Assembly (NCBI RefSeq): GCF_000425065.1
Contig: NZ_AULB01000008.1
Coordinates: 349,725-413,724 of the forward strand
Source of the DNA: Actinomadura rifamycini DSM 43936
GTDB taxonomy: Bacteria; Actinomycetota; Actinomycetes; Streptosporangiales; Streptosporangiaceae
Direction of reading: 5' to 3'
Length of the DNA stretch: 64,000 nt
The translations under genes were made by a program, and so were the position numbers. The notes under the pieces are model-generated. The model did no database searches. It was not told the DNA's origin and was given only the letters and a program-made list of their open reading frames with translations. Position 1 is the stretch's first letter. Each line of letters begins with the position of its first letter. Positions 16,408 to 24,842 of the stretch are shown here, one piece after another.

Positions 16408-17007
16408 ATGATCCACATCCCCCGGGGCACCCGGGAGCCGCCGCCGGACGGCGCCCCGCCCCCCGCCCCGCCCGAGAACGGAGCGGCCGCGCTCGCCGAC
16501 GGGCGGATCGTCGAGCGGTCGCGCAGCGAGCCGGAGGCGTTCGCGGAGCTGTACGACCGGCACGCGCCGGCCGTCCACCGGTACGTCCGGCGGCGGCTCG
16601 GCGAGCAGGCCGCCGAGGACATCGTCGCCGAGACGTTCCTGGCGGCGTTCCGGCAGCGGAACCGCTACGACACGGCCCGCCCGGACGCGCGTCCCTGGCT
16701 CTACGGGATCGCCGCGAACCTCGTCGGCAAGCACCGCCGGTCGGAGACGCGGAAGCTGCGCGCGCTCGCCCGGACGGGCGTCGACCCGGTCGCGGACACG
16801 GCGACGGAGCGGGTGGACGAGCGGGTGAGCGCGTCGGCGGCGTCGCGGCGGCTCGCGCGGGCGCCGGCGGGGCTGTCCGCGGGCGACCGGGAGGTGCTGC
16901 TGCTCGCGGCGTGGGCGGCACGGGACCCGATCCCCGCCGGGACGGTGTTCGGCGACCAGGCTCTGGAGGCGGCGGCCATCGTCGACGAGCCGGGCGTGCG
17001 GCCGTGA
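16408..17007 (+). CDS. ECF sigma factor with disrupted region 4
   Basis: A 199-residue sigma-70-family protein. Region 2 is complete: EAFAELYDRHAPAVHRYVRRRL, then EDIVAETFLAAFR and RPWLYGIAANLVGKHRR, covering core binding and -10 recognition. Region 4 starts normally (GLSAGDREVLLLAAWA). The helix-turn-helix that should follow is missing: the sequence runs AARDPIPAGTVFGDQ to a short tail, leaving only an echo of the usual IPVGTV. The -35-recognition surface is therefore absent, and activity as a promoter-specific factor is doubtful. No anti-sigma gene is adjacent. Confidence 0.75.
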   Translation: MIHIPRGTREPPPDGAPPPAPPENGAAALADGRIVERSRSEPEAFAELYDRHAPAVHRYVRRRLGEQAAEDIVAETFLAAFRQRNRYDTARPDARPWLYGIAANLVGKHRRSETRKLRALARTGVDPVADTATERVDERVSASAASRRLARAPAGLSAGDREVLLLAAWAARDPIPAGTVFGDQALEAAAIVDEPGVRP

Positions 17008-17047
17008 CCCCGCCGCCGCCCGCCCGTGCGGGCGGGCGGCGGCGGGG
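17008..17047. terminator. 18-bp perfect stem between convergent genes
   Basis: Positions 17008-17025 and 17030-17047 are perfectly complementary (18 bp) around a 4-base GTGC loop. The stem begins at the base after the sigma-like stop and ends 6 bases from the enoyl-CoA hydratase stop, so it can terminate transcription from both directions. Confidence 0.8.
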
Positions 17048-17052
17048 CGGCG

Positions 17053-17922
17053 TCAGCGGACGGGCCAGTCGGGGACCTCGGGCGGGAGGTCCCGGGTGAC
17101 CTTCAGCGGGAACTCGGCGGGGCGCTTCTCCAGGAAGGACGTGACGCCCTCGGCGGCGTCGCCCGCGCCGCCGAGGGCGGCCATCAGGCGGGAGTCGGCG
17201 ACGTGCGCGTCCCACGGCGACGGCGCGGAGAGGCCGGACCACATCAGCCGGCGGATCGCGGCGACGGAGACCGCCGAGGTGTTCTCGGCGATCTCGCGGG
17301 CGAGCGCGTACGCCGCGGGCAGCAGCTCGTCCGCCGGGAGGACGCGCGACACGAGGCGTCCGGCGAGGGCCTCGTCGGCACCGAAGACGCGCCCGGTCGC
17401 GGCCCACTCCATCGCCTGCGAGATGCCGACGACGCGGGGCAGGAACCAGCTCGACGCGGCCTCGGTGACGATGCCGCGGCGGGCGAACACGAACCCGAAC
17501 TTGGCCTTCTCGCCGGCGAGGCGGACGTCCATGGGCAGCGTCATCGTGACGCCGACGCCGACGGCGGCGCCGTTGAACGCGCCGATGACGGGCTTGAGGC
17601 AGCGGGCGATGCGCAGCGCGACGGTGCCGCCGCCGTCGCGGGGGGTGCCGTCCTCGAGGAGGTCGTCCCCGGCGAACATCTCCTTCGACCGCTCCTGGTC
17701 GAACGTGCCGCCGCCGGTGCTGAGGTCGGCGCCCGCGCAGAACGCCCGGCCCGCGCCCGTCACCACGACCGCGCGGACGGCGTCGTCGGCGTCGATCCGG
17801 TCGAACGCGTCGAGCATCTCGTTGCGCATCGTGAACGTGTAGGCGTTCATGTGGTCGGGACGGTTCAGGGTGATCGTGGCGATCCCGTCCGCGACCTCGT
17901 ACTCGATCTCTTCGTACGGCAC
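17053..17922 (-). CDS. Enoyl-CoA hydratase/isomerase family protein
   Basis: A 289-residue crotonase-fold enzyme acting on acyl-CoA thioesters. The oxyanion-hole segments are visible as GRAFCAGADLS (about 62-72) and FNGAAVGVGVTMTLPMD (about 115). The following GIVTEAASSWFLPRVVG carries the Glu position used by hydratases. There is a 20-residue insertion (TFDQERSKEMF) after the first oxyanion segment, common in members of uncertain substrate. It is a single minus-strand gene with a strong terminator directly after it. Confidence 0.88.
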   Translation of the reverse strand: MPYEEIEYEVADGIATITLNRPDHMNAYTFTMRNEMLDAFDRIDADDAVRAVVVTGAGRAFCAGADLSTGGGTFDQERSKEMFAGDDLLEDGTPRDGGGTVALRIARCLKPVIGAFNGAAVGVGVTMTLPMDVRLAGEKAKFGFVFARRGIVTEAASSWFLPRVVGISQAMEWAATGRVFGADEALAGRLVSRVLPADELLPAAYALAREIAENTSAVSVAAIRRLMWSGLSAPSPWDAHVADSRLMAALGGAGDAAEGVTSFLEKRPAEFPLKVTRDLPPEVPDWPVR

Positions 17923-17967
17923 TCGCGACCCCTCTCTCGTTTAGAACGCGATTCTAGAGGCGGCCGG

Positions 17968-18297
17968 TCAGGCGTCCGCCTCCGGGAACAGCGCGACGAC
18001 GACCTCGCGGCGCCACTCGTCCGGGTCCCTATCGGGCGCGGGCGGGACGGGCGTGAGCGCGCCGCCCGCGGGACGCAGCCGGACGACGACGTCCGGCGCC
18101 AGCTCCACCTCCGCGGGGACCTCGGGGGCCGCCGCGACCCGCACGGCGAGCGCGCCGAGGACGCGCGCCCAGCCGTGCCCGAGGTAGGGCGGAAGGCCGG
18201 AGACGGTGAGTTCGGGACGGCCCCGGACGGACAGGCCGACGGTGCGCAGCGACAGGCCGTCAGGCCCCTCGGCGCCGGTGATGCGGACCTCGCTCAT
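17968..18297 (-). CDS. Conserved small hypothetical protein
   Basis: A 109-residue protein that looks like alternating beta-strands ([38 protein letters not shown]) with an acidic C-terminal helix ([17 protein letters not shown]). There is no signal peptide, membrane segment or catalytic motif. I do not recognise the family. The ATG has upstream sequence shared with the divergent methyltransferase at 18402. Confidence 0.5.
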   Translation of the reverse strand: MSEVRITGAEGPDGLSLRTVGLSVRGRPELTVSGLPPYLGHGWARVLGALAVRVAAAPEVPAEVELAPDVVVRLRPAGGALTPVPPAPDRDPDEWRREVVVALFPEADA

Positions 18298-18401
18298 GCA
18301 CGAACCGTACGGGGCGCGCGGGCGTGAGACGGGTCACGCCCGGCCGTCCGCACTCCCCAACCGACCATGTAAGCAAGCCTTTGTCCGATATTTTGTTTCA
18401 T

Positions 18402-19208
18402 GTGAACTGGGCCGTGACGACGTACGACTCCGCCTTCGGGTACGTCTCCGCGCACGGCGCGCCCCTGGTGGACCTGCTCGACCCGCAGCCCGGCGAGCGG
18501 ATCATCGACCTCGGGTGCGGCACCGGCATGTTCAGCGCGGAGATCGCCGAGCGGGGCGCCGAGGTGCTCGGCATCGACGGCAGCCCCGAGATGGTCGCGC
18601 AGGCCGCCGCCATGCACCCCGGCCTGGCGTTCATCGTCGGGGACGCGCACGACTTCACCGTCGGCGAGTCGTTCGACGCGGTCGCGTCCAACGCGGCCCT
18701 GCACTGGATGACCCGCGACCCGGACGCCGTGATCGGGCAGGTGCACGCCGCGCTGCGGCCCGGCGGGCGGTTCGTCGGCGAACTGGGCGGCGCGGGCAAC
18801 TGCGCCGAGCTCGTCGCCGCGATGCAGACGGCGTGGCGCGTGTTCGGGCTCGGCGAACCCGAACTGCCCTGGTACTTCCCGAGCCCCGCCGAGTACGCGT
18901 CCAAGCTGGAGGACGCCGGGTTCACGCTGCGGCTGCTGGAGCACGCCGACCGCCCCACCCGGATGGTCGAGGGCCCCGACGGCGCCGCCGACTGGATCCG
19001 CGCCTACGCGGGCCGCGCCCTCGACACCGTCCCGCCCGAGCTGGTCGAACCGCTGCTCACCCGCGTCAACGACCTCGCCGCGCCCGCGCTGCGCCGCGAG
19101 TCCGGCTGGGTCGCCGACTACGTGCGGCTCCGGTTCGCGGCCGTCCGCAAGCCGGACGGCGCCCCGCACATCCCCGGCGGCCCGCTGCCGACCGACCCGC
19201 CCCTCTGA
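18402..19208 (+). CDS. Class I SAM-dependent methyltransferase
   Basis: A 268-residue Methyltransf_11/25-type enzyme. The SAM site is [20 protein letters not shown] (motif I), [14 protein letters not shown] (acidic loop) and [12 protein letters not shown] (motif IV), followed by [13 protein letters not shown]. The GTG at 18402 is chosen because relatives begin with the NW-x4[12 protein letters not shown] segment; the frame from 18324 adds 26 unlikely residues. There is little or no ribosome-binding site, so the message may be leaderless. Substrate unknown. Confidence 0.85.
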   Translation: MNWAVTTYDSAFGYVSAHGAPLVDLLDPQPGERIIDLGCGTGMFSAEIAERGAEVLGIDGSPEMVAQAAAMHPGLAFIVGDAHDFTVGESFDAVASNAALHWMTRDPDAVIGQVHAALRPGGRFVGELGGAGNCAELVAAMQTAWRVFGLGEPELPWYFPSPAEYASKLEDAGFTLRLLEHADRPTRMVEGPDGAADWIRAYAGRALDTVPPELVEPLLTRVNDLAAPALRRESGWVADYVRLRFAAVRKPDGAPHIPGGPLPTDPPL

Positions 19209-19238
19209 CCTGGGCGAGCACGAACGTAGAGTGTGATC

Positions 19239-19874
19239 ATGCGGCTCTACGACCACCGCACCGGACGGGTGGAGGACCTGCCGCCCGGCCCGCTGCGGAT
19301 CCACCTGCACGGCGGCGGGGCGCGCGCCCTCGTCACCGCCGACCTGCTGCGCCGGCTCGCCGAGCGGGGCCGCCGCCCCGCCCGGGTCACGCGGGCCCCG
19401 GCCGTCGCGCCGGACGGCTGCACGTTCGACGACCTGCGCGTCCCCGACTTCGAGGTCGCCGACGCCGCGCCCGAGGGGGCGCTGCTGATCGGCCCGACGC
19501 CCGCGCCCGGGTTCTCGCTCGTCGTGTTCTCCGACGGGCGCGTGCCCGGCGACCCGCTCGCCGTCCGGTTCGCCCTGCTGCGGGCCCGCTACCGCGACCC
19601 GGTGCTCGTCGACGTCGCCCGCGCCCGCGACGACCTCGCCCGCTGGCGCTCGCGCGTCGCCGAGTGGGCCACGGCCCCCGGCCGCCCCCTGCACCGCGGC
19701 TACGCCGCCGAGGCCGAGGGCGCCCTCGCCGACGACCTCGACGGCCCGCGCGCGCTCGCCGTCCTCGAACGGCTCGCCGCGGACCCGGACGTCCCGCCGG
19801 GCGCGAAGCTCGAGACGATCGTCCACCTCGACCTGATCCTCGGTCTCGACCTCGTCTCCGCGATCGGGCGCTAG
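19239..19874 (+). CDS. Degenerate cysteinyl-tRNA-synthetase-like protein
   Basis: A 211-residue protein whose ends match cysteinyl-tRNA synthetase. The start MRLYDHRTGRVEDL resembles the CysRS leader, and the end DPDVPPGAKLETIVHLDLILGL resembles the region near the CysRS C-terminus. Everything needed for catalysis is absent: the HIGH and KMSKS loops, the zinc-binding Cys/His set and the anticodon domain. It is therefore not a synthetase; a structural or tRNA-related role can only be guessed. It overlaps the stop of the convergent TNT-domain gene by 4 bases. Confidence 0.6.
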   Translation: MRLYDHRTGRVEDLPPGPLRIHLHGGGARALVTADLLRRLAERGRRPARVTRAPAVAPDGCTFDDLRVPDFEVADAAPEGALLIGPTPAPGFSLVVFSDGRVPGDPLAVRFALLRARYRDPVLVDVARARDDLARWRSRVAEWATAPGRPLHRGYAAEAEGALADDLDGPRALAVLERLAADPDVPPGAKLETIVHLDLILGLDLVSAIGR

Positions 19875-21967
19875 GTGATCTCGATGAGCGCGCCGTCCGC
19901 GAGCAGCGCCGAGACCGGCCGCGCGAACAGGTAGGCGGTGCCGCCGCCCGGCTGGTCGAACCACGGCACGGCCGTCCCCGTCAGCGCCTCCAGCGGGCGC
20001 CGCAGCCGGTAGACGTGGTACGGCCGCCGCTCCCAGTCGGGCGGCAGCGACCGCCGCGCGAACGGGGTCCGCGCCGCGTACGTCATGTTGCCGCTGGGCG
20101 GGCCGTACCGGTCGACCTCGGTGCCGGCGGCCAGCCGCGTGCGGTGCCGGTCGCGCAGCAGCGTCAGCGGCGGCTCCCCGTCCAGCGGGTCGATCGGCCC
20201 GGCGCGGCGCGGCGCCATCAGCAGGCTGCCCAGCAGGTACGCGGCGGCCTGCGCCGGATCGTCGAACGCCGCCGCGCCCTGCCGCTCGCCGCCGTCCGTC
20301 CGGTACACCGCCCAGCGGCCGCCGTCGTAGCGCAGGCACCAGGCGCCGTCCGCGTCGCCGCGGATGCGGTACTCGCCGGGGTCGACGCCCAGGTCGTCCA
20401 GGCGGGACCGGAGCGTGACCGCCCACTCCTCCTCGACGCGCGTCCCCGGGCCGGGCGCCGGAGCGGGCCGGGCGCCGGCGGGCTCCACGGTCGTGCGCGG
20501 CGCGGGCCGGACGTCCGCCGGCTCGACGGTCGTGCGCGGCGGCGCGGACCGCTCGCCCGTCCCGCCGTCCGCGCCGAACGGCGCGTACGGCGCGGTGTCG
20601 CCGGGGCGCGGCCCCGGCGACTCCACGACCGTCCGGGGGCTCTGCCCGGTGTCGCGGCCGGTGACCGACGCGCCCGCCGCGTCCATCGCGTCGTCGTCCA
20701 CCGGCGGCACCCGGAACCCCTGCGCGCGGGCGTGCGCGACCAGGTCGGGCTCCGGCGGCACCCCGTGCTCCCGCAGGTAGTAGCCGACCGCGCCCGACCA
20801 CACCCACGTCCCGTCGGTGTGGAAGGTCAGCGGGACGCGGTCGCCGCGCGACGGGTCGAGGCGGTCCGGGGCGTAGGAGCGGGCGGCCATCACCAGCGGC
20901 GCGCCGCGCAGGTACTCGGCGAGCGGCCCGGCCTCCTGCGGCGGCACCGGCGGGCGGGACACCGCGGGGCGCCCGTCCTCCGGGTCGACCCGGTCGAAGA
21001 TGCGGGCGCGCCGCAGCCCGCCGGGCGCGCGCCGCTCCGGCTCCTCCGGCGCGGCGACCACCGTCGCGGGGGCGGGCGCGGGCCCGAGCAGCCGCGCCAT
21101 CCACTCCGGGACGTCCTCGCGCGGGAACCGCTCGAGCTCCCGCCGGACGTCGTCGGCGGACGGCGCGGCGTTCCACTGCGGCTCGTCGTCGAACGTGAAC
21201 GACGCCCGGCACCGCACGCCGCCGTCCTCGTACAGGACCTCGAAGTCGATCCGCGACCAGGTGGACCCCTGGAACCCGTGCGTCCCGGCGCGGAGCCGGT
21301 CCAGGACGCGCGCCGCGGCGGCGGGCGGCGCCCACGTCGACATCGTCCCGTCGGCCTTGTAGCACATCATCGGCGGGAACTCGACGTGCCCGCCGGCCGC
21401 CTGGTAGTAGCCGAACACCTTCTGCCACAGCGGCGGCGCCTTGTCGGCGACGAGCACGCTCAGCGGCCCCGACAGCAGCTCCATCTGCTCCATCGGGTTC
21501 AGCGGCCCGGCGGCGGGCGCGCCGTCGTCGCCGGACGGCTCGCGGTCGTCCAGCCGGGCCGCCAGCCACGCCGGCATGTGCACGCCCTCGCGCGGCATGA
21601 CGATCTGGTCGCGCCGCCAGCAGTCCACCGGGATCGGCGGATCCCACTCCGGGTCGAAGTCGTAGTTGTAGAGGGGCCGCGCGCCCTCGGGCTCGACGAT
21701 CAGCGTCATCGAGAACCAGGTCCCCTGCTCGGACAGGTAGTGGGCGCGGCGCAGGTCCAGCAGCGCGCCGGTCAGCTCCTCCGGGACGCCGTCGGCGGGC
21801 GTCACCGTCTTGCCGTCGCCGGTCAGCACGGTCAGCGCCACGTCGCTCACCGCGATCGTCGCGAGGCAGTGCAGGTCGATGCGGCGCCACCCGGGCGGCG
21901 CCAGGTCCCGCACCAGCCGGACGACCCGTCCCTCCAGCTCCGCGATGCGATCCTGCTGCTGCGCCAC
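19871..21967 (-). CDS. TNT-domain NAD+ glycohydrolase toxin-like protein
   Basis: A 698-residue protein. The C-terminal ~95 residues match the tuberculosis necrotizing toxin (TNT) fold: GTEVDRYGPPSGNMTYAART, FARRSLPPDWERRPYHVYRL and the hallmark PWFDQPGGGTAYLF. In known TNTs the Gln of this last motif lies in the NAD+ site. The first 400 residues contain two related alpha/beta domains with WQKVFGYYQAAGGHVEF and WSRIDFEVLYEDG, resembling YezG/DUF600 proteins, and a third copy near 430 (VPLTFHTDGTWVWSGAVGYYL). A Pro-rich linker (about 490-590) separates them. There is no signal peptide, so release would need a non-Sec route. The GTG at 21967 follows GAGGGGGA. A NADAR gene is divergent 88 bases away. 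Confidence 0.8.
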   Translation of the reverse strand: MAQQQDRIAELEGRVVRLVRDLAPPGWRRIDLHCLATIAVSDVALTVLTGDGKTVTPADGVPEELTGALLDLRRAHYLSEQGTWFSMTLIVEPEGARPLYNYDFDPEWDPPIPVDCWRRDQIVMPREGVHMPAWLAARLDDREPSGDDGAPAAGPLNPMEQMELLSGPLSVLVADKAPPLWQKVFGYYQAAGGHVEFPPMMCYKADGTMSTWAPPAAAARVLDRLRAGTHGFQGSTWSRIDFEVLYEDGGVRCRASFTFDDEPQWNAAPSADDVRRELERFPREDVPEWMARLLGPAPAPATVVAAPEEPERRAPGGLRRARIFDRVDPEDGRPAVSRPPVPPQEAGPLAEYLRGAPLVMAARSYAPDRLDPSRGDRVPLTFHTDGTWVWSGAVGYYLREHGVPPEPDLVAHARAQGFRVPPVDDDAMDAAGASVTGRDTGQSPRTVVESPGPRPGDTAPYAPFGADGGTGERSAPPRTTVEPADVRPAPRTTVEPAGARPAPAPGPGTRVEEEWAVTLRSRLDDLGVDPGEYRIRGDADGAWCLRYDGGRWAVYRTDGGERQGAAAFDDPAQAAAYLLGSLLMAPRRAGPIDPLDGEPPLTLLRDRHRTRLAAGTEVDRYGPPSGNMTYAARTPFARRSLPPDWERRPYHVYRLRRPLEALTGTAVPWFDQPGGGTAYLFARPVSALLADGALIEIT

Positions 21968-22055
21968 CGGGCAATCCCCCTCGATCTTCTCTCCACGAAG
22001 ATTAGCCAGGATTACCGGATTGCGACCCCCCGCGGCCTTCGGCAGGCTCGGACGC

Positions 22056-22586
22056 ATGATGACCATGGAAGAGCTGCTCGAGCTGGAAACCCGCAGGGAG
22101 CTCCCGGAGTTCGTGCTGTTCTGGGGCGGCCCCCGGCCGAAGGGGCAGCTCAGCCAGTGGCTCCACGCCCCGTTCACGATCGACGGCGTCGAGTACGCCA
22201 CCGCCGAGCACTACATGATGGCCGAGAAGGCCCGCCTGTTCGGCGACCGGCGGGCCGAGTCCCGCATCCTCGCGAACCCGTCCCCCGCGATCGCGAAGAG
22301 CATCGGGCGCGAGGTGCGCGGCTTCGACGAGGAGACGTGGGCCGCGCACCGGTACGGCATCGTCGTCCGTGGCAGCGTGGCGAAGTTCGCCGCCCACGAG
22401 CACCTGCGCGAGTACCTGGCGTCCACCCGCGGCAAGGCCCTGGTGGAGGCCAGCCCGGAGGACGTCGTCTGGGGCATCGGGCTCGACGAGCACCACCCCG
22501 ACGCGCGGCGGCCGTCCCGGTGGAAGGGCACCAACCTGCTCGGCTTCGCGCTGATGGAAGCCCGCGACGCCCTCGCCCGACCTTAA
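22056..22586 (+). CDS. NADAR-family protein (YbiA-like)
   Basis: A 176-residue NADAR protein (DUF1768). Motifs are FWGGPRPKGQLSQWLHAPF, EYATAEHYMMAEKARLFGD, ASPEDVVWGIGLDEH and RWKGTNLLGFALMEAR. Family members are N-glycosidases or bind NAD-derived ADP-ribose; some reverse ADP-ribosylation of guanine bases and act as antitoxins. The divergent position next to a TNT NAD+ glycohydrolase gene makes a protective or metabolite-clearing role plausible. Three in-frame ATGs lie at 22056, 22059 and 22065; the first is used. Confidence 0.88.
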   Translation: MMTMEELLELETRRELPEFVLFWGGPRPKGQLSQWLHAPFTIDGVEYATAEHYMMAEKARLFGDRRAESRILANPSPAIAKSIGREVRGFDEETWAAHRYGIVVRGSVAKFAAHEHLREYLASTRGKALVEASPEDVVWGIGLDEHHPDARRPSRWKGTNLLGFALMEARDALARP

Positions 22587-22630
22587 GATCATTTCGAGGG
22601 TCCGGCCCTGCGGCCGCACGCATCGAGACG

Positions 22631-24292
22631 ATGAGGAACACGGCGTTGTCCAGTGACGATCTCGCGCCCGGGACGGCGCCGCTGCGGCCGTCCGATCCCG
22701 TGGCCATCGGCCCGTACCGGCTGGAGGGGCGCCTCGGGTCCGGCGGGCAGGGCACCGTCTACCGGGGCGTCGGCGACGACGGCCGCCGGACCGCGGTCAA
22801 GCTCCTGCACGAGCACCTCATCGTCGACGAGGCCGCCCGGCGCCGGTTCCTCGACGAGGTCGAGATCACCAAGCGGGTGGCGGCGTTCTGCACCGCGCAG
22901 GTGCTCCGCACGGGCGTCGAGGACGGCCGGCCCTACATCGTCAGCGAGTTCATCGACGGGCCGTCCCTGCAGGACTCGGTGGCCCGCCGCGGGCCCCGCG
23001 CCGGTGCCGCGCTCGAACGCCTCGCCCACAACACCGTCACCGCACTGGCCGCGATCCACCGCGCGGGCGTCGTCCACCGCGACTTCAAGCCCGCGAACGT
23101 CCTGCTCGGTCCGGACGGCCCGGTCGTCATCGACTTCGGCATCGCCCGCGCGCTCGACCTCAGCCAGTCCCACGGCAGCGCCGTGATCGGCACCCCCGGC
23201 TACACCGCCCCCGAGCACCTGCGCGGCGAGCGGGCCGGGCCCGAGGCCGACATGTTCGCGTGGGGCGCCACGGTCCTCTTCGCGGCCCTCGGCCGCAAGG
23301 CGTTCGGCGGGACGAGCGTCGCGACGGTCATGCACGCGGTCCTGCACGAGGAGCCCGACCTGACCGGCCTCGAACCGTCGCTCGCCGAGGTCGTCCGGGT
23401 CTGCCTGCACAAGGACCCCGCGCGGCGTCCCACCGCGCACCAGGTCGCCGAACGCCTCCGGGACCTCCCCGGCCCCGTCCGGCATTCCCGCGCCCCGGAG
23501 GACACGGCGCGTCCGGACGACGCCGCGACCGAGCGGACCGCGGCGCCGGCGGCCCCCCGGAAGCCGGGCCGCCGGATCGCGGCGGCAGCGGCGGCCGTCG
23601 CGGTGATCGCGGGCGCCGCGTACGCGGTCGCCCCGGCCCTGACGGGCGGGGAACCGCCGAGCGCCTCGGAGGACCCGGCCGAGACCGCCCCCGCGAACGC
23701 CGCCGCCCCCTCGCCCGCCGCACCGTCGCCCTCGCCGTCACCGAAGCGGTCAGGGAAGACCGCTCCGGCGGCGAAGTCGGACCCGCCGGGGCCGAACAAG
23801 ACCGGACCGTCCGCCCGGCGTACAACCGGCACGACACCGAGCCGGCCCTTCTCGGGCCCCGACCTTCACTGCGGCTCGTGGCGGTCGGCCGTCCAGGGGT
23901 CACCGCTCCAGGTGCGAGTGTGCACGCGCCTGAACGTCGCCGGCGCGTCCGCGACCTTCGGGATGCAGGTCAAGAACACGGGCGCCGAGCAGGTGACCGT
24001 GGTCGCGCTGGTCAAGTACCACGACGGTGCGACGAAGAGCTGCCCGCAGCGCTCGTCCCCCTGGCGAGGGATCAGCCTGGCGCCCCGGGGCTCATGGTGG
24101 AGCGACATGGGCCAGTGCTCGGTGTCCGGCCTCGAAGGGGTCTCCTTCCAGGGCGCCGCCTGGGCGATGGCGGACCCCGACGGAACGACCGACCCGCAGC
24201 TCGGCGCGGCCAAGTACTCGCCGAACATCCACTACAACGCCGACGGCGAACCGCTCTGCCGGACGTCCGAGGGGACATGGCCGCCCTGCTGA
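22631..24292 (+). CDS. Ser/Thr protein kinase with extracytoplasmic domain
   Basis: A 553-residue Hanks-type kinase. The N-lobe has GSGGQGTVYRG and the Lys of TAVKLL. The catalytic loop is VHRDFKPANVLL, followed by DFGIARA and the activation segment GTPGYTAPEHL. A membrane helix (about 315-335) and a Pro/Ser/Thr-rich linker precede a C-terminal domain of about 130 residues with four Cys (LHCGSWRS, VRVCTRLNV, GQCSVSG and the terminal C), probably two disulfides outside the cell. No PASTA repeats. It follows the NADAR gene by 44 bases and could be co-transcribed. Confidence 0.9.
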   Translation: MRNTALSSDDLAPGTAPLRPSDPVAIGPYRLEGRLGSGGQGTVYRGVGDDGRRTAVKLLHEHLIVDEAARRRFLDEVEITKRVAAFCTAQVLRTGVEDGRPYIVSEFIDGPSLQDSVARRGPRAGAALERLAHNTVTALAAIHRAGVVHRDFKPANVLLGPDGPVVIDFGIARALDLSQSHGSAVIGTPGYTAPEHLRGERAGPEADMFAWGATVLFAALGRKAFGGTSVATVMHAVLHEEPDLTGLEPSLAEVVRVCLHKDPARRPTAHQVAERLRDLPGPVRHSRAPEDTARPDDAATERTAAPAAPRKPGRRIAAAAAAVAVIAGAAYAVAPALTGGEPPSASEDPAETAPANAAAPSPAAPSPSPSPKRSGKTAPAAKSDPPGPNKTGPSARRTTGTTPSRPFSGPDLHCGSWRSAVQGSPLQVRVCTRLNVAGASATFGMQVKNTGAEQVTVVALVKYHDGATKSCPQRSSPWRGISLAPRGSWWSDMGQCSVSGLEGVSFQGAAWAMADPDGTTDPQLGAAKYSPNIHYNADGEPLCRTSEGTWPPC

Positions 24293-24294
24293 GC

Positions 24295-24747
24295 TCAGGC
24301 GCCCTCCTCGACGAAGAAGGCGATCCAGTCGGCGACCATCGCGGGCGCGTCGGCGCCCTCGGCCTCCAGGACGTTCCGGGTCAGGACGCGCGTGCGCCCC
24401 GGCCCCTTCTCCCGGACGTCCATCAGCGTCGCGCGCACCCGGACCCGGCGGCCGCTCCGCACCGGACTCAGGAACCGCACCCGGTCGACGCCGTAGTTCA
24501 AGCCGGACGCGCCGCCGAAATCCAGTTCGCGCTTGTGGAACGCCACGAGCATCGACAGCAGCAGGAAACCGGAGACCGGCCGCTCCCCGTCCGGATCCCT
24601 GTCGGACGGGGAGCGGCCGAGGAACTCCTCGCGCAGCAGCGTCGCGTGCCCGAACGCCTCCTCGTCCGCGGCGTCGAGACGGACCCACTCCGAGCAGAAG
24701 AGCTCCCGGCCGACCAGGCCGGGAAGCTCCGCGAGCGAGATGGCCAC
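24295..24747 (-). CDS. MaoC-like hot-dog protein
   Basis: A 150-residue single hot-dog domain with the family stretch GLNYGVDRVRFLSPVRSGRRVRVRATL and the central helix FLLLSMLVAFHKREL. The hydratase-2 motif, normally Asp-x4-His before the helix with a GxHGF turn, is not intact here (LREEFLGRSPSD, then PVSGFLL). A bona fide enoyl-CoA hydratase is therefore less certain than in standard MaoC proteins. It is the last gene of a minus-strand group with an oxidoreductase pair upstream. Confidence 0.75.
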   Translation of the reverse strand: MAISLAELPGLVGRELFCSEWVRLDAADEEAFGHATLLREEFLGRSPSDRDPDGERPVSGFLLLSMLVAFHKRELDFGGASGLNYGVDRVRFLSPVRSGRRVRVRATLMDVREKGPGRTRVLTRNVLEAEGADAPAMVADWIAFFVEEGA

Positions 24748-24842
24748 AGGGGACGCCCTTCCGTGCGGGGCCCGCGTGCGGGCCGTGAAGCACGATCATC
24801 GCGCGGGACGCGGTGCGCGGTGCGGGCGCCCCCGCGGCCCGC

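Noticed and set aside
18206..22630. Long upstream extension of the kinase frame at 22631
   Set aside because: The extension is an Arg/Pro-rich shadow crossing four other genes; the kinase motif and ATG at 22631 define the real start.
24769..24784. GGCCCGC/GCGGGCC inverted repeat upstream of the MaoC-like gene
   Set aside because: The 2-base spacer cannot form a stable loop and the region is uniformly GC-rich, so chance symmetry is likely.
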